Shown piece by piece: positions 33,598 to 43,675 of a DNA stretch of 64,000 nt. Under the pieces are notes generated by a model. It searched no databases, had not been told where the DNA came from, and worked only from the letters and a program-made list of their open reading frames with translations. The DNA comes from CAWJLE01 sp963843645 (GTDB lineage Bacteria > Chloroflexota > Anaerolineae > DAOTYC01). Positions within the stretch are counted from its first letter, which is position 1. Each line of letters starts with the position of its first letter. The position numbers were made by a program, and so were the translations under genes. Location: assembly GCA_963843645.1 (NCBI GenBank), contig CAWJLE010000003.1:1922001-1986000 (forward strand). The letters are read 5' to 3'.

Positions 33598-35121
33598 CTA
33601 TACGAAGCGGTCCGAGATGGTGTGATGCAGCGCGCGCAGCGCCTGATAGATGTGTACGTACACGGCCTCGTAGCGCTCGGCGTACGCGGACGCTGCAACC
33701 GGATCCGGCGATACGACACGCTGCCCAAGATGGAGATGCTGCTGGGCGTCGGTCGCATCGCGATAGGCGCCTACGCCCATTCCCGCGAGTAGAGCCGCTC
33801 CCAGCGTCGTAGCTTCGTCCGTATCCACAATCTGGAGGTCGCGATTCGTCACCGCCGCCTTGATCTGCATGAGCAGCTCGTTGCGTGTGCCGCCGCCGAT
33901 GACCACATATCGTTCAGTCGACCGTCCGGCCATTTGCATGACCGTCGAAGCACAGTGAAACGCCTCGTACGCCATACCTTCCAGCACGGCCCGCGCCACG
34001 GCGGGCGTCTTGGAGTCCGCCGACAGCCCGATGAACGAAGCGCGGCCCTTCGGATCGGAATAGGGCGCGGACGCCATGCGCAAGTGCGGCACGAAGAATA
34101 CTCCACCGCTGCCCACGGGAGCCTGTGACGCGAGCGCCACGAACTCGGCGTACGAGCTGGACTTCAACTGCAGCAAATCTCGTACCCAGTCGACGCACGC
34201 GCCGGAAGTATAGAGTCCTCCCATGATATAGTAGTAGCCGGGCGTAACGTGAACCCCCTGCGCGTAGCCGGCTCGCCCGGCTTCCGACGTCAAGACGGGC
34301 TTGTCCAGCGGCATCAACAGCGACTCCGCGGTGCCCATCGAGTCGAGCAGGTCGCCGCTCTGAATGACGCCCGCCGCCAGGGCGCCACAGAGGTGATCGT
34401 GACCACCACTGACCACCGGTACGCCTGCGAGGAGGCCGGTGGCCTGGGCGGCCTCCGCCGTGACCTGGCCCACGACTGTTCCACTCGGCACCGGCCGAGC
34501 GAAGAGATCGGGCCGCACACCAGCCAATCCGATCAGCTCATCCGACCAGCACAGGGTTCTCAGGTCGAAAGCCAGGGTGCGGCTCGCCAGCGAGTAATCC
34601 GTGGCCTGCGCGCCACTGAGCCGGAATGCGATGAAATCAGCCATATTGAGCCACCGAGCCGTCCGCGCGTACGCGTCGGGCTCGTGAGCCTTAAGCCACA
34701 TGATCTTGTTGACGCCGAAGATGTAGAGGGGTGGAACACCCGCTATGGCGTACAGCCGTTCGCGTCCGAACTCGGCCTGCCACCAGTCAGCCTGCTCCTG
34801 AGTGCGGTTGTCAAACCAGGCGATGACCGGATAGACGCAGTTGCCGTCCTTGTCCACGGGCGCACCGGCCTCGGCCATACCCGTGATGGCCAGGCCGGCG
34901 ATTTGATGTCCCCCGCCGAGCGCAGCCGTAACATCGCGCAGGATAGAGGCCACCCGGCTCCAGAGCTCGTCCGGCTCGTAGTAGGCCCAGCCGGGCCGGG
35001 GATAGCAGGTCGGGGTGGAAGCGTGGCTCCGAGCTACTGATCGTCCCGCCAGGTCGTAGGCCACTGCCTTCAAGTTGGTGGTGCCGATATCGATGCCGAT
35101 GAGGATCGGTTCAGAATTCAA
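33598..35121 (-). CDS. FGGY-family carbohydrate kinase (gluconokinase/xylulokinase-like)
   Basis: TTG at 35121 lies seven bases after AAGGAG (the other TTG at 35127 is too close). The product has 507 residues. N-terminal phosphate-1 motif IGIDIGTTNLKAVAYD; substrate region YEPDELWSR, AEAGAPVDKDG and WFDNRTQEQADWW; catalytic Asp in GGHDHLCGALAAG; adenosine motif YVVIGGGTRNELLMQ. This is a complete FGGY kinase. GHDH plus the DNR region suggest gluconokinase or a relative, but xylulose, ribulose and erythritol kinases share these features, so the sugar stays open. It could phosphorylate sugar brought in by the transporter at 9394-13145, although the two loci are not linked. It has its own operator-like upstream region. 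Confidence 0.9.
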   Translation of the reverse strand: MNSEPILIGIDIGTTNLKAVAYDLAGRSVARSHASTPTCYPRPGWAYYEPDELWSRVASILRDVTAALGGGHQIAGLAITGMAEAGAPVDKDGNCVYPVIAWFDNRTQEQADWWQAEFGRERLYAIAGVPPLYIFGVNKIMWLKAHEPDAYARTARWLNMADFIAFRLSGAQATDYSLASRTLAFDLRTLCWSDELIGLAGVRPDLFARPVPSGTVVGQVTAEAAQATGLLAGVPVVSGGHDHLCGALAAGVIQSGDLLDSMGTAESLLMPLDKPVLTSEAGRAGYAQGVHVTPGYYYIMGGLYTSGACVDWVRDLLQLKSSSYAEFVALASQAPVGSGGVFFVPHLRMASAPYSDPKGRASFIGLSADSKTPAVARAVLEGMAYEAFHCASTVMQMAGRSTERYVVIGGGTRNELLMQIKAAVTNRDLQIVDTDEATTLGAALLAGMGVGAYRDATDAQQHLHLGQRVVSPDPVAASAYAERYEAVYVHIYQALRALHHTISDRFV

Positions 35122-35254
35122 ATTCAATCTCCTTGGTCGCTCAACACTGAGTTTTTCGGCGGTTCTTCGGCGGTCGCGAGAGGCTTATAATCGGCGCCTG
35201 CCGGCGGTTGCCCCCACTACGCACCGTAACGTAATATCACACTGTCACATCTGA

Positions 35255-35267
35255 ATTACGTGGTAAT
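35255..35267 (-). promoter_or_regulatory. Operator-like palindrome upstream of the FGGY kinase
   Basis: ATTAC-GTG-GTAAT is a perfect inverted repeat about 135 bases before the kinase start. GTAATATCACACTGTCACATC lies beside it as an A/T-rich promoter-like stretch. It is the sort of site bound by GntR/LacI-type repressors. Confidence 0.4.
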
Positions 35268-35312
35268 CTAGTATCAGTCCTGGCTTTTGTCAAGACTGCC
35301 GGATGCGTGGGC

Positions 35313-35557
35313 AGGGCTATTGCATCTAACCTGGTCGCGAGGCCGTTTGGACCACGAAACGCGGAATGGGACCGAAAGACGGGACAACGCACCGGCGCCG
35401 TTGCGGTGAAAACGGCCTGTCGCCGACCGGACGATGCATACTGCCAAGGCAGATTGATTCTACCACGGCGCCAAGAAGTCTTTTTTCGCGTCTTTCGGTC
35501 CCTTTCCCCCGTTTCGTGGTCCGAACGGCCCCGCGATTGAGTTAGTGCAATAGCCTG
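35313..35557. mobile_element. MITE-like element with 68-bp terminal inverted repeats
   Basis: Left end 35314-35381 and right end 35489-35556 are inverted copies, about 85 percent identical (share GGCTATTGCA, ACCACGAAACG, GGGACCGAAAGACG). The 107-base middle has no gene. Flanks GGATGCGTGGG (35301-35311) and GAATGCATGGG (35557-35567) match at 9 of 11 positions and may be an old target duplication. Fits a non-autonomous transposon, but no transposase is nearby. Confidence 0.55.
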
Positions 35558-35560
35558 AAT

Positions 35561-35651
35561 GCATGGGGAGCATCGCATCAAGTTGTTGTACTCGTCCTGG
35601 CCATCTCTAACCGCCACGACGAGTGCAACAATTGATACATGCTCCCCATGC
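35561..35651. repeat. Long imperfect palindrome next to the MITE-like element
   Basis: Arms 35561-35596 (GCATGGGGAGCATCGCATCA...) and 35618-35651 are inverted copies with only a 2-base indel and a few mismatches; loop of about 21 bases. It begins where the MITE-like element ends. Confidence 0.55.
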
Positions 35652-35686
35652 ACGAAAGCCCGGCCTGTTCGGCACGAGCTTTCGTG
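35651..35686. repeat. Third palindrome of the cluster
   Basis: CACGAAAGC (35651-35659) and GCTTTCGTG (35678-35686) form a perfect 9-bp stem with a loop of 18. T-rich stretches follow on the plus strand, but no clear terminator. Confidence 0.4.
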
Positions 35687-35803
35687 TGTTACCGTTGTTT
35701 CCGTCCGTTATTTCCAGAGAGGGAGGTTGCTTGCCGCCGGGAACGGTCATAAAATGATTGGATTGATCGTACCGCTACTCGGCGGAATGCAGTCGTGGTC
35801 GAG

Positions 35804-36304
35804 TTATCGCGGGATCACCCACGAATCCTGGCCGTCCGTCATCGGCATGACTGTCGAGCTGTTTGCCGCGGACGCGTTGGACGCCAGGCCCTTCTGCGAA
35901 AGCGCCGGGGTCTGCGCGATATCATAGTGTCGCTCGCCAGGAATGACCCAGGCATCCCGGCCGTCGGTTAGCGGACCGACGCCAGCCTCAATGGCGCTCC
36001 ACGGCGTCAGGCTCTCGGCCTCGGCGTTCAGCGTCGTGTATTCAGCAGCCATCGTCACGGCCGAATCGGACCACGCCAATGGACTCAAAGGTCCAGTCAG
36101 GGCCGAGGGAGCAGTGAGCGGGGTCACCAGCGCCTGATCCATAACCAAATTCCACTTCACCGTCGCCGAAGGGTTAACCCCGGGATTGACAGGCATAAAT
36201 GTCGTAGTGTTGCTGGCATTCGGCGCCGCTGCGGCAAACGAAAGGGGCAAAACCAGCGTCAGCGCCGTGCTGATCGCGAGAAACAGGCTCAAACGTCTCA
36301 TCAT
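35804..36304 (-). CDS. Small secreted protein with duplicated TDGxDxWVIP motif
   Basis: Start ATG at 36304 with GGAAAGGAA upstream (a later Met follows directly). The first 25 residues are a signal peptide (SLFLAISTALTLVLPLSFAAAA). The mature protein is about 140 residues, Ala/Thr/Ser-rich, with no cysteine and no membrane segment. The motif TDGRDAWVIPG near residue 118 recurs at the very C-terminus as TDGQDSWVIPR. I do not recognise the family. An upstream pair of 11-bp-phased repeats (36469-36488) may control it. Confidence 0.72.
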   Translation of the reverse strand: MMRRLSLFLAISTALTLVLPLSFAAAAPNASNTTTFMPVNPGVNPSATVKWNLVMDQALVTPLTAPSALTGPLSPLAWSDSAVTMAAEYTTLNAEAESLTPWSAIEAGVGPLTDGRDAWVIPGERHYDIAQTPALSQKGLASNASAANSSTVMPMTDGQDSWVIPR

Positions 36305-36468
36305 GCAATTCCTTTCCTTGTTGGTCCTATCCATAGAGCGCGGTCGTCGGGCGTGTGACTCATCGTCATCACCCATCGGCACTGTCTGGCTGCGACCACG
36401 CTATCCACATCCATTTCGAATATAGCATAGCACCACATGCCACAATAGGCTTTAAGGGGGAATTCAGA

Positions 36469-36488
36469 CGACCTTAAACCGACCTTAA
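36469..36488. promoter_or_regulatory. 11-bp-phased direct repeat upstream of the secreted protein
   Basis: CGACCTTAA at 36469-36477 and again at 36480-36488 (exactly 11 bases apart). On the minus strand this is TTAAGGTCG twice, followed at some distance by a possible extended -10 (TGCTATGCT). The spacing suits an OmpR/PhoB-type regulator. Confidence 0.5.
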
Positions 36489-36665
36489 GGCCGGCCGGCT
36501 ATGGGCATCTGTTTGCACTGAAAGATATGGGGATCCGGGTTATGACTTCCCCGCGGAGGGGCGCAGTTGTGCTGCAGGTGGACCGCAAATCGACGAAGGG
36601 GAGTTGATGACGGTGGTTCCGATACGCAGGGGACAGCCGTGCAGCGAGCCTATGGGCGATGGCTC
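36489..36665. other. Gene-free stretch before the nucleotidyltransferase
   Basis: I see no open frame of note here. A GGCCGGCC palindrome lies at 36489-36496. The stretch separates the secreted-protein promoter region from the end of the minus-strand nucleotidyltransferase gene. Confidence 0.5.
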
Positions 36666-36973
36666 CTTAGGCCGCATAGATGAACTTGCTTCGAGTTGAG
36701 AATGTGATGGCGACGAACGGGGTTACGCAGGGCGCCACTCTCCACCATATCGGCCGGGCGGCCAAAGGACTGCTCCAACTCTTCCTGCATGGTGACCCAA
36801 TCAGCCAGGCTCCACTCGGCATCAGCCGGAAATGTGACCGGCACGTCAACATCGCTATCCGGCTTGAACGCGCTGGTCAGAACGGAACCGAACAGCGCAA
36901 ACTCTGCAATCCGCCACCGCCGACAAAAGGCTGCAATCCAATCTTGCCGCAGCTGGACCTGTTGAAGGGTCAT
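36666..36973 (-). CDS. MntA-type nucleotidyltransferase domain protein (frameshifted C-end)
   Basis: ATG 36973. The 107-residue minimal nucleotidyltransferase (MNT) has FALFGSVLTSAFKPDSDVDVPVTF with the GS and DxD signature. Such proteins form toxin-antitoxin pairs with HEPN (HepT) partners, the MNT adding AMP to the toxin. The present frame runs to 36650, but the family's usual end LNSKQVIYAA appears one base away and would stop at 36666, so I extend only to there. No HEPN partner is next to it: the upstream neighbour is nuoN (57 bases away), the downstream one is the secreted protein. It may be an orphan antitoxin. Confidence 0.75.
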
Positions 36974-37030
36974 GCGAGCGCCTCATGCGTCACGCCGTCT
37001 CGCAGCAGAGTGTATCACCCAACTCCCGGC

Positions 37031-38518
37031 TTACAGCCCCCAGGTCAGGAAGGCGTACTGCGTCAGGCCGACCACGGGCGAGGGCCACAGGCCGATGAGG
37101 ACGGTGCCGAGGACCGCGAGGAGGATGCCGACGGCCAGGGCCGGGCTGACGGCCAGGCGCGGCGCATCGGCAGCTGCGGTGGCGGGCTTGCGCATGTACA
37201 TGTAAGCCACGACACGCAGGTAGAAGTAGGCTGAGATCACGCTGTTGATCATCGCCACGACGGCCAGCCACCACCAGCCACCTTGCACGGCGGCAGCAAA
37301 GACGTAGAGCTTGCCCAGGAAGCCGACAAGCGGTGGCACGCCGGCCAAGGAGAGCATGAATAGCGCCATCGCAGCCGCGAGCCACGGCCGGGTCGAGCCC
37401 AGTCCGCCGAAATCCTCCAGCTCGCTCGCCGCCCGGCGCCGGGTCTCGGCTCAGGGCAATGACGACGGCAAAGGCGCCGATGTTCATGAAGGCATACGCG
37501 GCCAGATAGAACAACATGGCCTGCAGGCCGGCAATGGTGCCGGAGACGAGACCGACCAGGATGTACCCTGCGTGCGCGATACTCGAGTAGGCCAGCATGC
37601 GCTTCAAATTCGTCTGCGCGATGGCCGCGACGTTGCCCAACGTCATCGTCAGGATCGCCAGGACGGCCAGAATCATGGCCCATTCGTCCACTCGGGTGGT
37701 CAGCGCGCCGGCGAGGATACGGATCAGCGCGGCGAACCCGGCGGCCTTCGCCCCCACCGACATGAAAGCCGTGACAGACGTGGGCGCGCCCTGGTACACG
37801 TCAGGCGTCCACATGTGGAACGGCACGAGCGCAACCTTGAAGCCAAAGCCCACGATGGCCAGACCCATACCGAGCCAGACGTAGGGACTGACAGGGCCCG
37901 CGGCCCCGTTCTTGAGCACGGCAGCGATAGTCGCCAGGCTCATCGAGCCCGTGCCCCCATAAATCAGTGCGATGCCGTAGAGGAGGAATCCGGAAGAGAA
38001 GGCGCCCAGCAGGAAGTATTTCAGCGCCGACTCCCCCGAGCGCGCGTCCCTCTGGTTGAAGCCGGACAACACGTACAACGGAATGGACAGGATCTCCAGG
38101 GCGACGAACACGACGATCAGGTTGGTCGCCGCGCCGAGAAACATCATTCCAGCCGTCGAGAAGAGCAGCAGCGCATAGTACTCGCCATTGCCCAGACCGC
38201 GCCGCGCGGCATAATCCACAGAGATCAGGATCGACAACCCGGCCACCGTCCAGGAACACCAGATTGAGGAACGACGCCATGCTGTCCGCGGTCACCATTC
38301 CCTGTATGCTCGGCTCGCTGCCGTCCCAGATGTAAAACGCCATCAATCCCGCGATAACCACGCCGACCAGGCTGATGTATGCCAGGTAGCCCTTGCCTTC
38401 GCCGTTGCGGCCGTTTTCGGCCGGGCCGGCGAGAACGCCCAGCATGAGCACCAGCTATAGCCGTGACTATGACGATTATCTGCGGGGCGATGATGGCCCA
38501 ATTGACGTTTGGAAGCAT
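37031..38518 (-). CDS. nuoN: NADH-quinone oxidoreductase subunit N (frameshifted)
   Basis: ATG 38518 (MLPNVNWAIIAPQIIVIV); stop at 37031 after LTQYAFLTWGL. One of the three antiporter-like proton-pumping subunits of complex I in the membrane arm. The core reads GFGFKVALVPFHMWTPDVYQGAPT and KRMLAYSSIAHAGYILVG with the conserved Lys and Glu. Frame breaks near 38455, 38240 and 37435; all four pieces fit NuoN end to end (about 496 residues). Last gene of the cluster. Confidence 0.9.
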
Positions 38519-40098
38519 TCAGCCGTTCTCCTTGGGTTGCGGGACAGCGCCACTAATCCCTATTTCTGCACCGCCGTCACGGGCGGCGACCTGGACGGAG
38601 CCCACCAGCTTGGTAGCTGATGGCTCAGTCGCGTTGAAGACCAAATTTGGGAAGAGGCCAATGATGAAAATGAGAATGATGATGGGCACGAGAGCCACGA
38701 CCTCGCGGGCGTTCAGGTCCCGCCCGCTGGGCACGTGCGCTCCCGGCTTCTTCTCCGCAGCCACGGGTAAGAGACCTTGCATCGTTTGTCGGAAGAGGTT
38801 AAACATATACCAGGCGCCCAAGACGATGCCCGACAGTCGCAAACGCCGCATAGGTGTTGTTCGCCTTGAAGACGCCGGTCAGGATGACGAATTCGCCGAC
38901 AAATCCGTTCAGCCCGGGCAGGCCGACGGCCGCCAGCATGGCGATCAGCAGGAAGACGCCGAAGGCCGGCATAAGCTTCCACAGCCCGCCCATGTCTGCC
39001 ATGATGTACGTTCCACGTCGTCGATACAGCATCCCGAGCAGAAGAAAGAGGATGGCGATATTCAGCCCGTGACTGATCACCTGGACGAGAACCCCCTGCG
39101 TCGTCTGCAGACTCAGGGCAAAGATGCCCAAGCACGATCAGCGAGAGGTGGGCCAGGCTGGAGTACGCCACCAGATACTTCGCGTCCTTCTGTCCGAGCG
39201 CTACCAACGAGCCATAGATGATGCCGACGATGGCCAGGATCGAAATGATCGGCGCGAACACCGGCACCGCCGCCGGGAAGAGCGGCAGGCAGAGCCGCAA
39301 GAAGCCGTAGATGCCCATCTTGGACAGCAGCGCCGCCATGAAGGCCGTCACCGGAAATGGCGCTTCGTAGTAGGCGTCAGGCAGCCAGGTGTGGAACGGG
39401 AAGATCGGCACCTTGACCGCGAAGGCCAGGCCGAACGCCGCAAACAGCCATATCTGCGTCTGCGGATCCAGCTTCAAGCTGTATAGTGACGTGAGGTTGA
39501 ACGTGAACCCGGTGCCGGCTCGGAAGCTCTCGGACGCGAGAAACAGGATGCCGACCAACATCAGAGCGCTGCCGGCCATGGTGTAGATGAAGAACTTGGT
39601 CGTTGCGTAACGACGGCGCTCTCCGCCCCAGACGCCGATCAAAAAGTACATCGGGACCAGCATCGCCTCCCAAAAGACGAAGAACAGAACCAGATCCAAC
39701 GACATGAAGACGCCGATGACGCCGGTCTCCAGCACCAGCATGAAGAACAGGAAGCCGCGGAGCTGATCCTTGATTGCGTTCCAGCCCGCGAACAGCACCA
39801 CCGGCATGAGGAACGTCGCCAGCAACACGAAGAAAATGCTGATGCCGTCCACACCCATCAAGTAGCTGATACCCAGTCGCGGCACCCAAGGCAGGTTCTC
39901 CACGTACTGCATCTCGTTCGTCGACTGCCAGCCCATGAGCAGGAGGATGGAGAACAGGAAATCGACTACGGTCACAGCCAGAGCCCAGCCCTTCATCGCC
40001 TCTTCGTTCTCGGACCGGAAGAAAAGTGCCAGGACCAGGGCACCGAGCAACGGCAAGAACACGATGACGGAAAGGACGGGAAAACCCAAAGGATTCAT
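38519..40098 (-). CDS. nuoM: NADH-quinone oxidoreductase subunit M (frameshifted)
   Basis: ATG 40098. Antiporter-like membrane subunit with FAVKVPIFPFHTWLPDAYYEAPFPV and the Lys-bearing AYSSLAHLSLIVLG. Breaks lie near 39125 and 38835; the third piece ends at 38519, one base before the nuoN start. Reconstructed length is about 526 residues, normal for NuoM. Confidence 0.92.
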
Positions 40099-40156
40099 AT
40101 GACTGGACTCCTCAAAATTCGTAACTTGACGACGGCATCGTTGCTGCGAACGTGGA

Positions 40157-42065
40157 CTATCGCAGCACCAGATATCCCAGGATCGCTGCGACGCCAAGCA
40201 AGATCGACAAAGCGTATGCGCGCACCAGGCCACCCTGCAACCGCGCCAACACAACTCCGGAACCGGCCGTAAACGAACCGACGCCATTCACGATGCCGTC
40301 CACCACGCCCCGGTCCAACACGGACGCGGCAAACGTGCCCAGATCGCGCAGCGGCTTCACGATGACTTCCATGTAGGCCTGATCCACGTAGTACTTGTTC
40401 TGCAGCAGGGTGTACAGCCACTCGTACCGTTTGACCAGCGCCTTGGACACGGATGGCTTGAGCACGTACATGTAATACGCCAGGTAGATGCCGCCCAGGG
40501 CGACGATCACGGATACGAGCAGCAGCACCCATTCCAGAGGATTCCCTTCCGCCGCCACTCGGATCACTCCGGGCGTCTGGAGGACCGGGTCCAGGTACGG
40601 CTCCATCAGCGACAGACCGCCGGGGATCCCGATGTAGCCGGCGAGCACGGAAAACACGGCCAAAATGACGAGCGGAGTCGTCATGATCGACGGAGACTCG
40701 TGCGCGTGGCCCGTCACCTTCCTGTCGCGGGACTCACCCCAGAAGGCCACGAAGATCACACGGAAGATGTAGAATGCCGTCAAGAAAGCGGTGACCAGCG
40801 CCGACCAGGTCACAGAAGGATCCCACCGTCCTCCCAGACGCGCCACAGGATCTCGTCCTTGCTGAAGAAGCCGGAGAACAAAGGCACGCCGGCCAGCGCC
40901 AGCGCGCCGACGACGAAGGTCCGGTAAGTGGTTGGAATCTTGTCCTTCAGGCCGCCCATCTTGCGGATGTCCAGCTCTCCGGCCAGGGCGTGCATCACGC
41001 TGCCGGCGCACAGGAAGAGCAGCGCCTTGAAGAAGGCGTGTGTGGTCAGGTGGAACATGCCGGAGGCGTAAGCGCCCACGCCCACGGCGGCAAACATGTA
41101 CCCCAGCTGGCTGATGGTGGAATACGCCAGGACGCGCTTGATGTCGTTCTCGGTCAGCGCCATGGTCGCCGCGAAGAAAGCCGTTGCGGCGCCGATGATG
41201 GCTACGACGTTCATCGTCGCAGGCGCGCGGTCGAACAGGATGTGGGTTCGGCTGATCATGTAGACGCCGGCGGTGACCATGGTCGCGGCGTGGATCAACG
41301 CTGAGACCGGGGTTGGGCCTTCCATGGCGTCGGGCAGCCACACGTACAGCGGAATCTGGGCCGACTTGCCCACCGCGCCCATCAACAGGAGCAGCGTTAT
41401 GGCCGTGACCACTCCCGCCGCCGACCGGAAGAACCTGCGATGCGTTCGCGAATACGGTATTGAAGTCCAGCGTGCCAAAGGTGGCGAAGATGAGCATGAT
41501 GCCCAGGGCAAAACCAAAGTCGCCGACGCGGTTGACGATGAATGCCTTCTTGCCGGCGTTCGCTGCCGACGGCCTTTCGAACCAGAAGCCGATCAACAGG
41601 TAGGAGCACAGGCCCACAGCCTCCCACCCAACGTACATCATCAGGAAGTTGCTGCCCATGACCAGGACGAGCATCGAGAAGACGAACAGATTCAAGAACG
41701 TGAAATAGCGGCCTAGTCGCGGGATCCTCGGCCATGTAGCCGGCGGAGTAGACGTGAATCACGAGGCTGACGCCGGTGACCACCACCGCCATCAAGACCG
41801 ACAGTGGGTCGATCAGCAGGGTGGCATCGATCTTAAACGCGCCCGCGGAGATCCATTGATACAGCGTCGCCTGGGTTGCAGCCGCATCGGCGGGCATCCG
41901 GAGCTGCGCCAGGAGCAGCGACAGGGCAACCACGAAGGACAGCCCAACGGTCAGGCAGCCGACCCACGCCACGACGCGCCGGGGCAGCCGGTGGCCGAAA
42001 AGCCCGTTGACGATTACCCCTATGAGAGGGAATAATAGCAGCAACCACTCGTAGTTCGGAAACAT
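40157..42065 (-). CDS. nuoL: NADH-quinone oxidoreductase subunit L (frameshifted)
   Basis: ATG 42065 (MFPNYEWLLLLFPLIG). Largest antiporter-like subunit, with the conserved QIPLYVWLPDAMEGPTPVSALIHAATM block and the long lateral helix at the C-terminus. Frame breaks near 41710, 41420 and 40815. The first two break sites fall inside conserved helices, so these are unlikely to be natural. About 636 residues when joined. Confidence 0.92.
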
Positions 42066-42147
42066 TCAAGCCCTCCGCAATCGACCCGAACTGGCCCCCG
42101 CCGCCTCACTGGCTCTCAGACATCGAAGACGGTGGCGCGGTTGAGTT

Positions 42148-42450
42148 CTACCCCTTCAGCAGGCTTACGTCGTCCACGTTCGTGGTCGGCTTGCCCCGGA
42201 AGATCGAGACGATGATGCCCAGACCGACTGCCACCTCGGCCGCGGCCACGGTCATCACGATGAAGACCAGCACCTGGCCATCTATTGAATTCAGATAGCG
42301 GCCAAACGCGATCAGAGTGAGATTCACAGCGTTCAACATCATCTCCACGCACAAGAAGAGGACGATAGCATTGCGCCGAATGATGACGCCGGCCACGCCG
42401 ATGGCGAAGAGGATCGCCGACAGAATCAGGTAGTATTCTAGCGGAACCAC
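42148..42450 (-). CDS. nuoK: NADH-quinone oxidoreductase subunit K
   Basis: GTG 42450 has GGAC-type ribosome site (AAAGGAC) upstream. The 100-residue product (VPLEYYLILSAILFAIG ... RNAIVLFLCVEMMLNAVNLTLIAF ... VAVGLGIIVSIFRG) is a typical NuoK with the conserved Glu in helices 2 and 3 that takes part in proton transfer. Intact. It sits 61 bases after nuoJ. Confidence 0.95.
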   Translation of the reverse strand: MVPLEYYLILSAILFAIGVAGVIIRRNAIVLFLCVEMMLNAVNLTLIAFGRYLNSIDGQVLVFIVMTVAAAEVAVGLGIIVSIFRGKPTTNVDDVSLLKG

Positions 42451-42511
42451 GATCAGCTGTCCTTTCTCGTGATGAACTCGACGACCACGCGGGACCACCG
42501 GTGCGAATCGA

Positions 42512-43123
42512 TCATTTCTTGCCCCGCGTCGTGGCGGCCTTCGCCCGTCCGGTCGCACTCGGGAGCTCTACAGGCGTCTCGCCGACGGCCTCCACCTGCA
42601 CGCCGAGAGAGGTTTCAGGTCGCATGCGGGCCAGGAACAATGCGCCCACGATACCGGCCAGCAACAAGACCGAGGCGAGCTCGAAGGGCACGAGATAATC
42701 CGTGTAGATTGCCATGCCCAGGACCTGCACTCCTCCCTGCTGGGCGATCACTTCTTGCGTGTACGGGCCGGGCGTGCCGCCCAGGAAGCCGGCGACGAGC
42801 ACGCGGACCACTTCGGCCAGCACGACGAGGGCCAGGACGATACCCGGTATGCGCAGCCAGTGCGCCTTGCCTGCCCCAAAGTCCTCGGCCTCTTCTTCCA
42901 GGAGCATGATGCCGAAAAGAAAGAGCACCACAATCGCACCGGCGTAAACGATGATTTGCACCATGGCGATGAATTGCGCATTCAGCAGAATGTACAGGCC
43001 AGCCAGCGCGCAGAGATTGAGCAGCAGCGACAGAGCGCTGTAGACGATGCGCTTCTGTGCGATCACGCTGATGGCGGAAGCGACGGCGATGGCTCCCAGG
43101 ATGACGAACATGACCATGTACAT
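42512..43123 (-). CDS. nuoJ: NADH-quinone oxidoreductase subunit J
   Basis: ATG 43123. The 203-residue product has five helices with the family's SLLLNLCALAGLYILLNAQFIAMVQIIVYAGAIVVLFLF segment, followed by a polar C-terminal tail. Intact, five bases after nuoI stops. Part of the proton-transfer chain of complex I. Confidence 0.94.
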   Translation of the reverse strand: MYMVMFVILGAIAVASAISVIAQKRIVYSALSLLLNLCALAGLYILLNAQFIAMVQIIVYAGAIVVLFLFGIMLLEEEAEDFGAGKAHWLRIPGIVLALVVLAEVVRVLVAGFLGGTPGPYTQEVIAQQGGVQVLGMAIYTDYLVPFELASVLLLAGIVGALFLARMRPETSLGVQVEAVGETPVELPSATGRAKAATTRGKK

Positions 43124-43128
43124 AGGAG

Positions 43129-43596
43129 CTAATCCTCCAGTACGACGACGTGCGGGCTGGCCGGTTGGAGCAGCTCATCTTTGCTGAAGACGAAGGATTC
43201 GCGGGAATCGTCCGCCAGAGCGAACTGGTGCTTCAACTGAATGGCGCCCGTGGGGCAGGCCTCCTCGCAATACCCACAGAAGATACAGCGGCTCAGGTTG
43301 ATCTCGTAGATCTCGGCGTAGCGCTCACCCGGTGAATGTCGATTCTCGGGTGTGTTCTCGGCCGCCTGCACGAAGATCACGCCGGCCGGGCACACCGCCT
43401 CGCAGAGGCCGCAGGCCACGCATTTCTCCAGGCCGTCCGGATGCCGCTGCAGTTCGTGCCGAGCCCGGAAACGCGGGTACACCTGCACCGGCTCCTCCGG
43501 GAACTGGACGGTGATGGGCTTGGTGAACAGGTAGCCCAAAGTCACCTTCATCGCCCGCAGTATTTCGTACGATCCGCTGATGACTTCTCGTATCAT
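43129..43596 (-). CDS. nuoI: NADH-quinone oxidoreductase subunit I
   Basis: ATG 43596, 155 residues. Two [4Fe-4S] motifs, CVACGLCEAVCP and CIFCGYCEEACP, define the two clusters (N6a and N6b) that pass electrons from NuoG toward NuoB. N-terminal amphipathic helix attaches it to the membrane arm. Intact. Confidence 0.96.
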   Translation of the reverse strand: MIREVISGSYEILRAMKVTLGYLFTKPITVQFPEEPVQVYPRFRARHELQRHPDGLEKCVACGLCEAVCPAGVIFVQAAENTPENRHSPGERYAEIYEINLSRCIFCGYCEEACPTGAIQLKHQFALADDSRESFVFSKDELLQPASPHVVVLED

Positions 43597-43615
43597 GCCT
43601 ACACTCCACCATCGG

Positions 43616-43652
43616 GACTTCCGACACAGCCCAGCGGTCTGTGCTGGAAGTC
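43616..43652. repeat. Palindrome between nuoI and nuoH
   Basis: GACTTCC (43616-43622) and GGAAGTC (43646-43652) with ACACAG/CTGTG inside. Ends match the palindromes at 47364-47396 and 53799-53831. Confidence 0.6.
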
Positions 43653-43675
43653 TCGAAGAATTCGGAAGCCTGTTC

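Noticed and set aside
35313..35557. Complete insertion sequence
   Set aside because: There is no transposase frame inside; the element is too short and only its ends are conserved.
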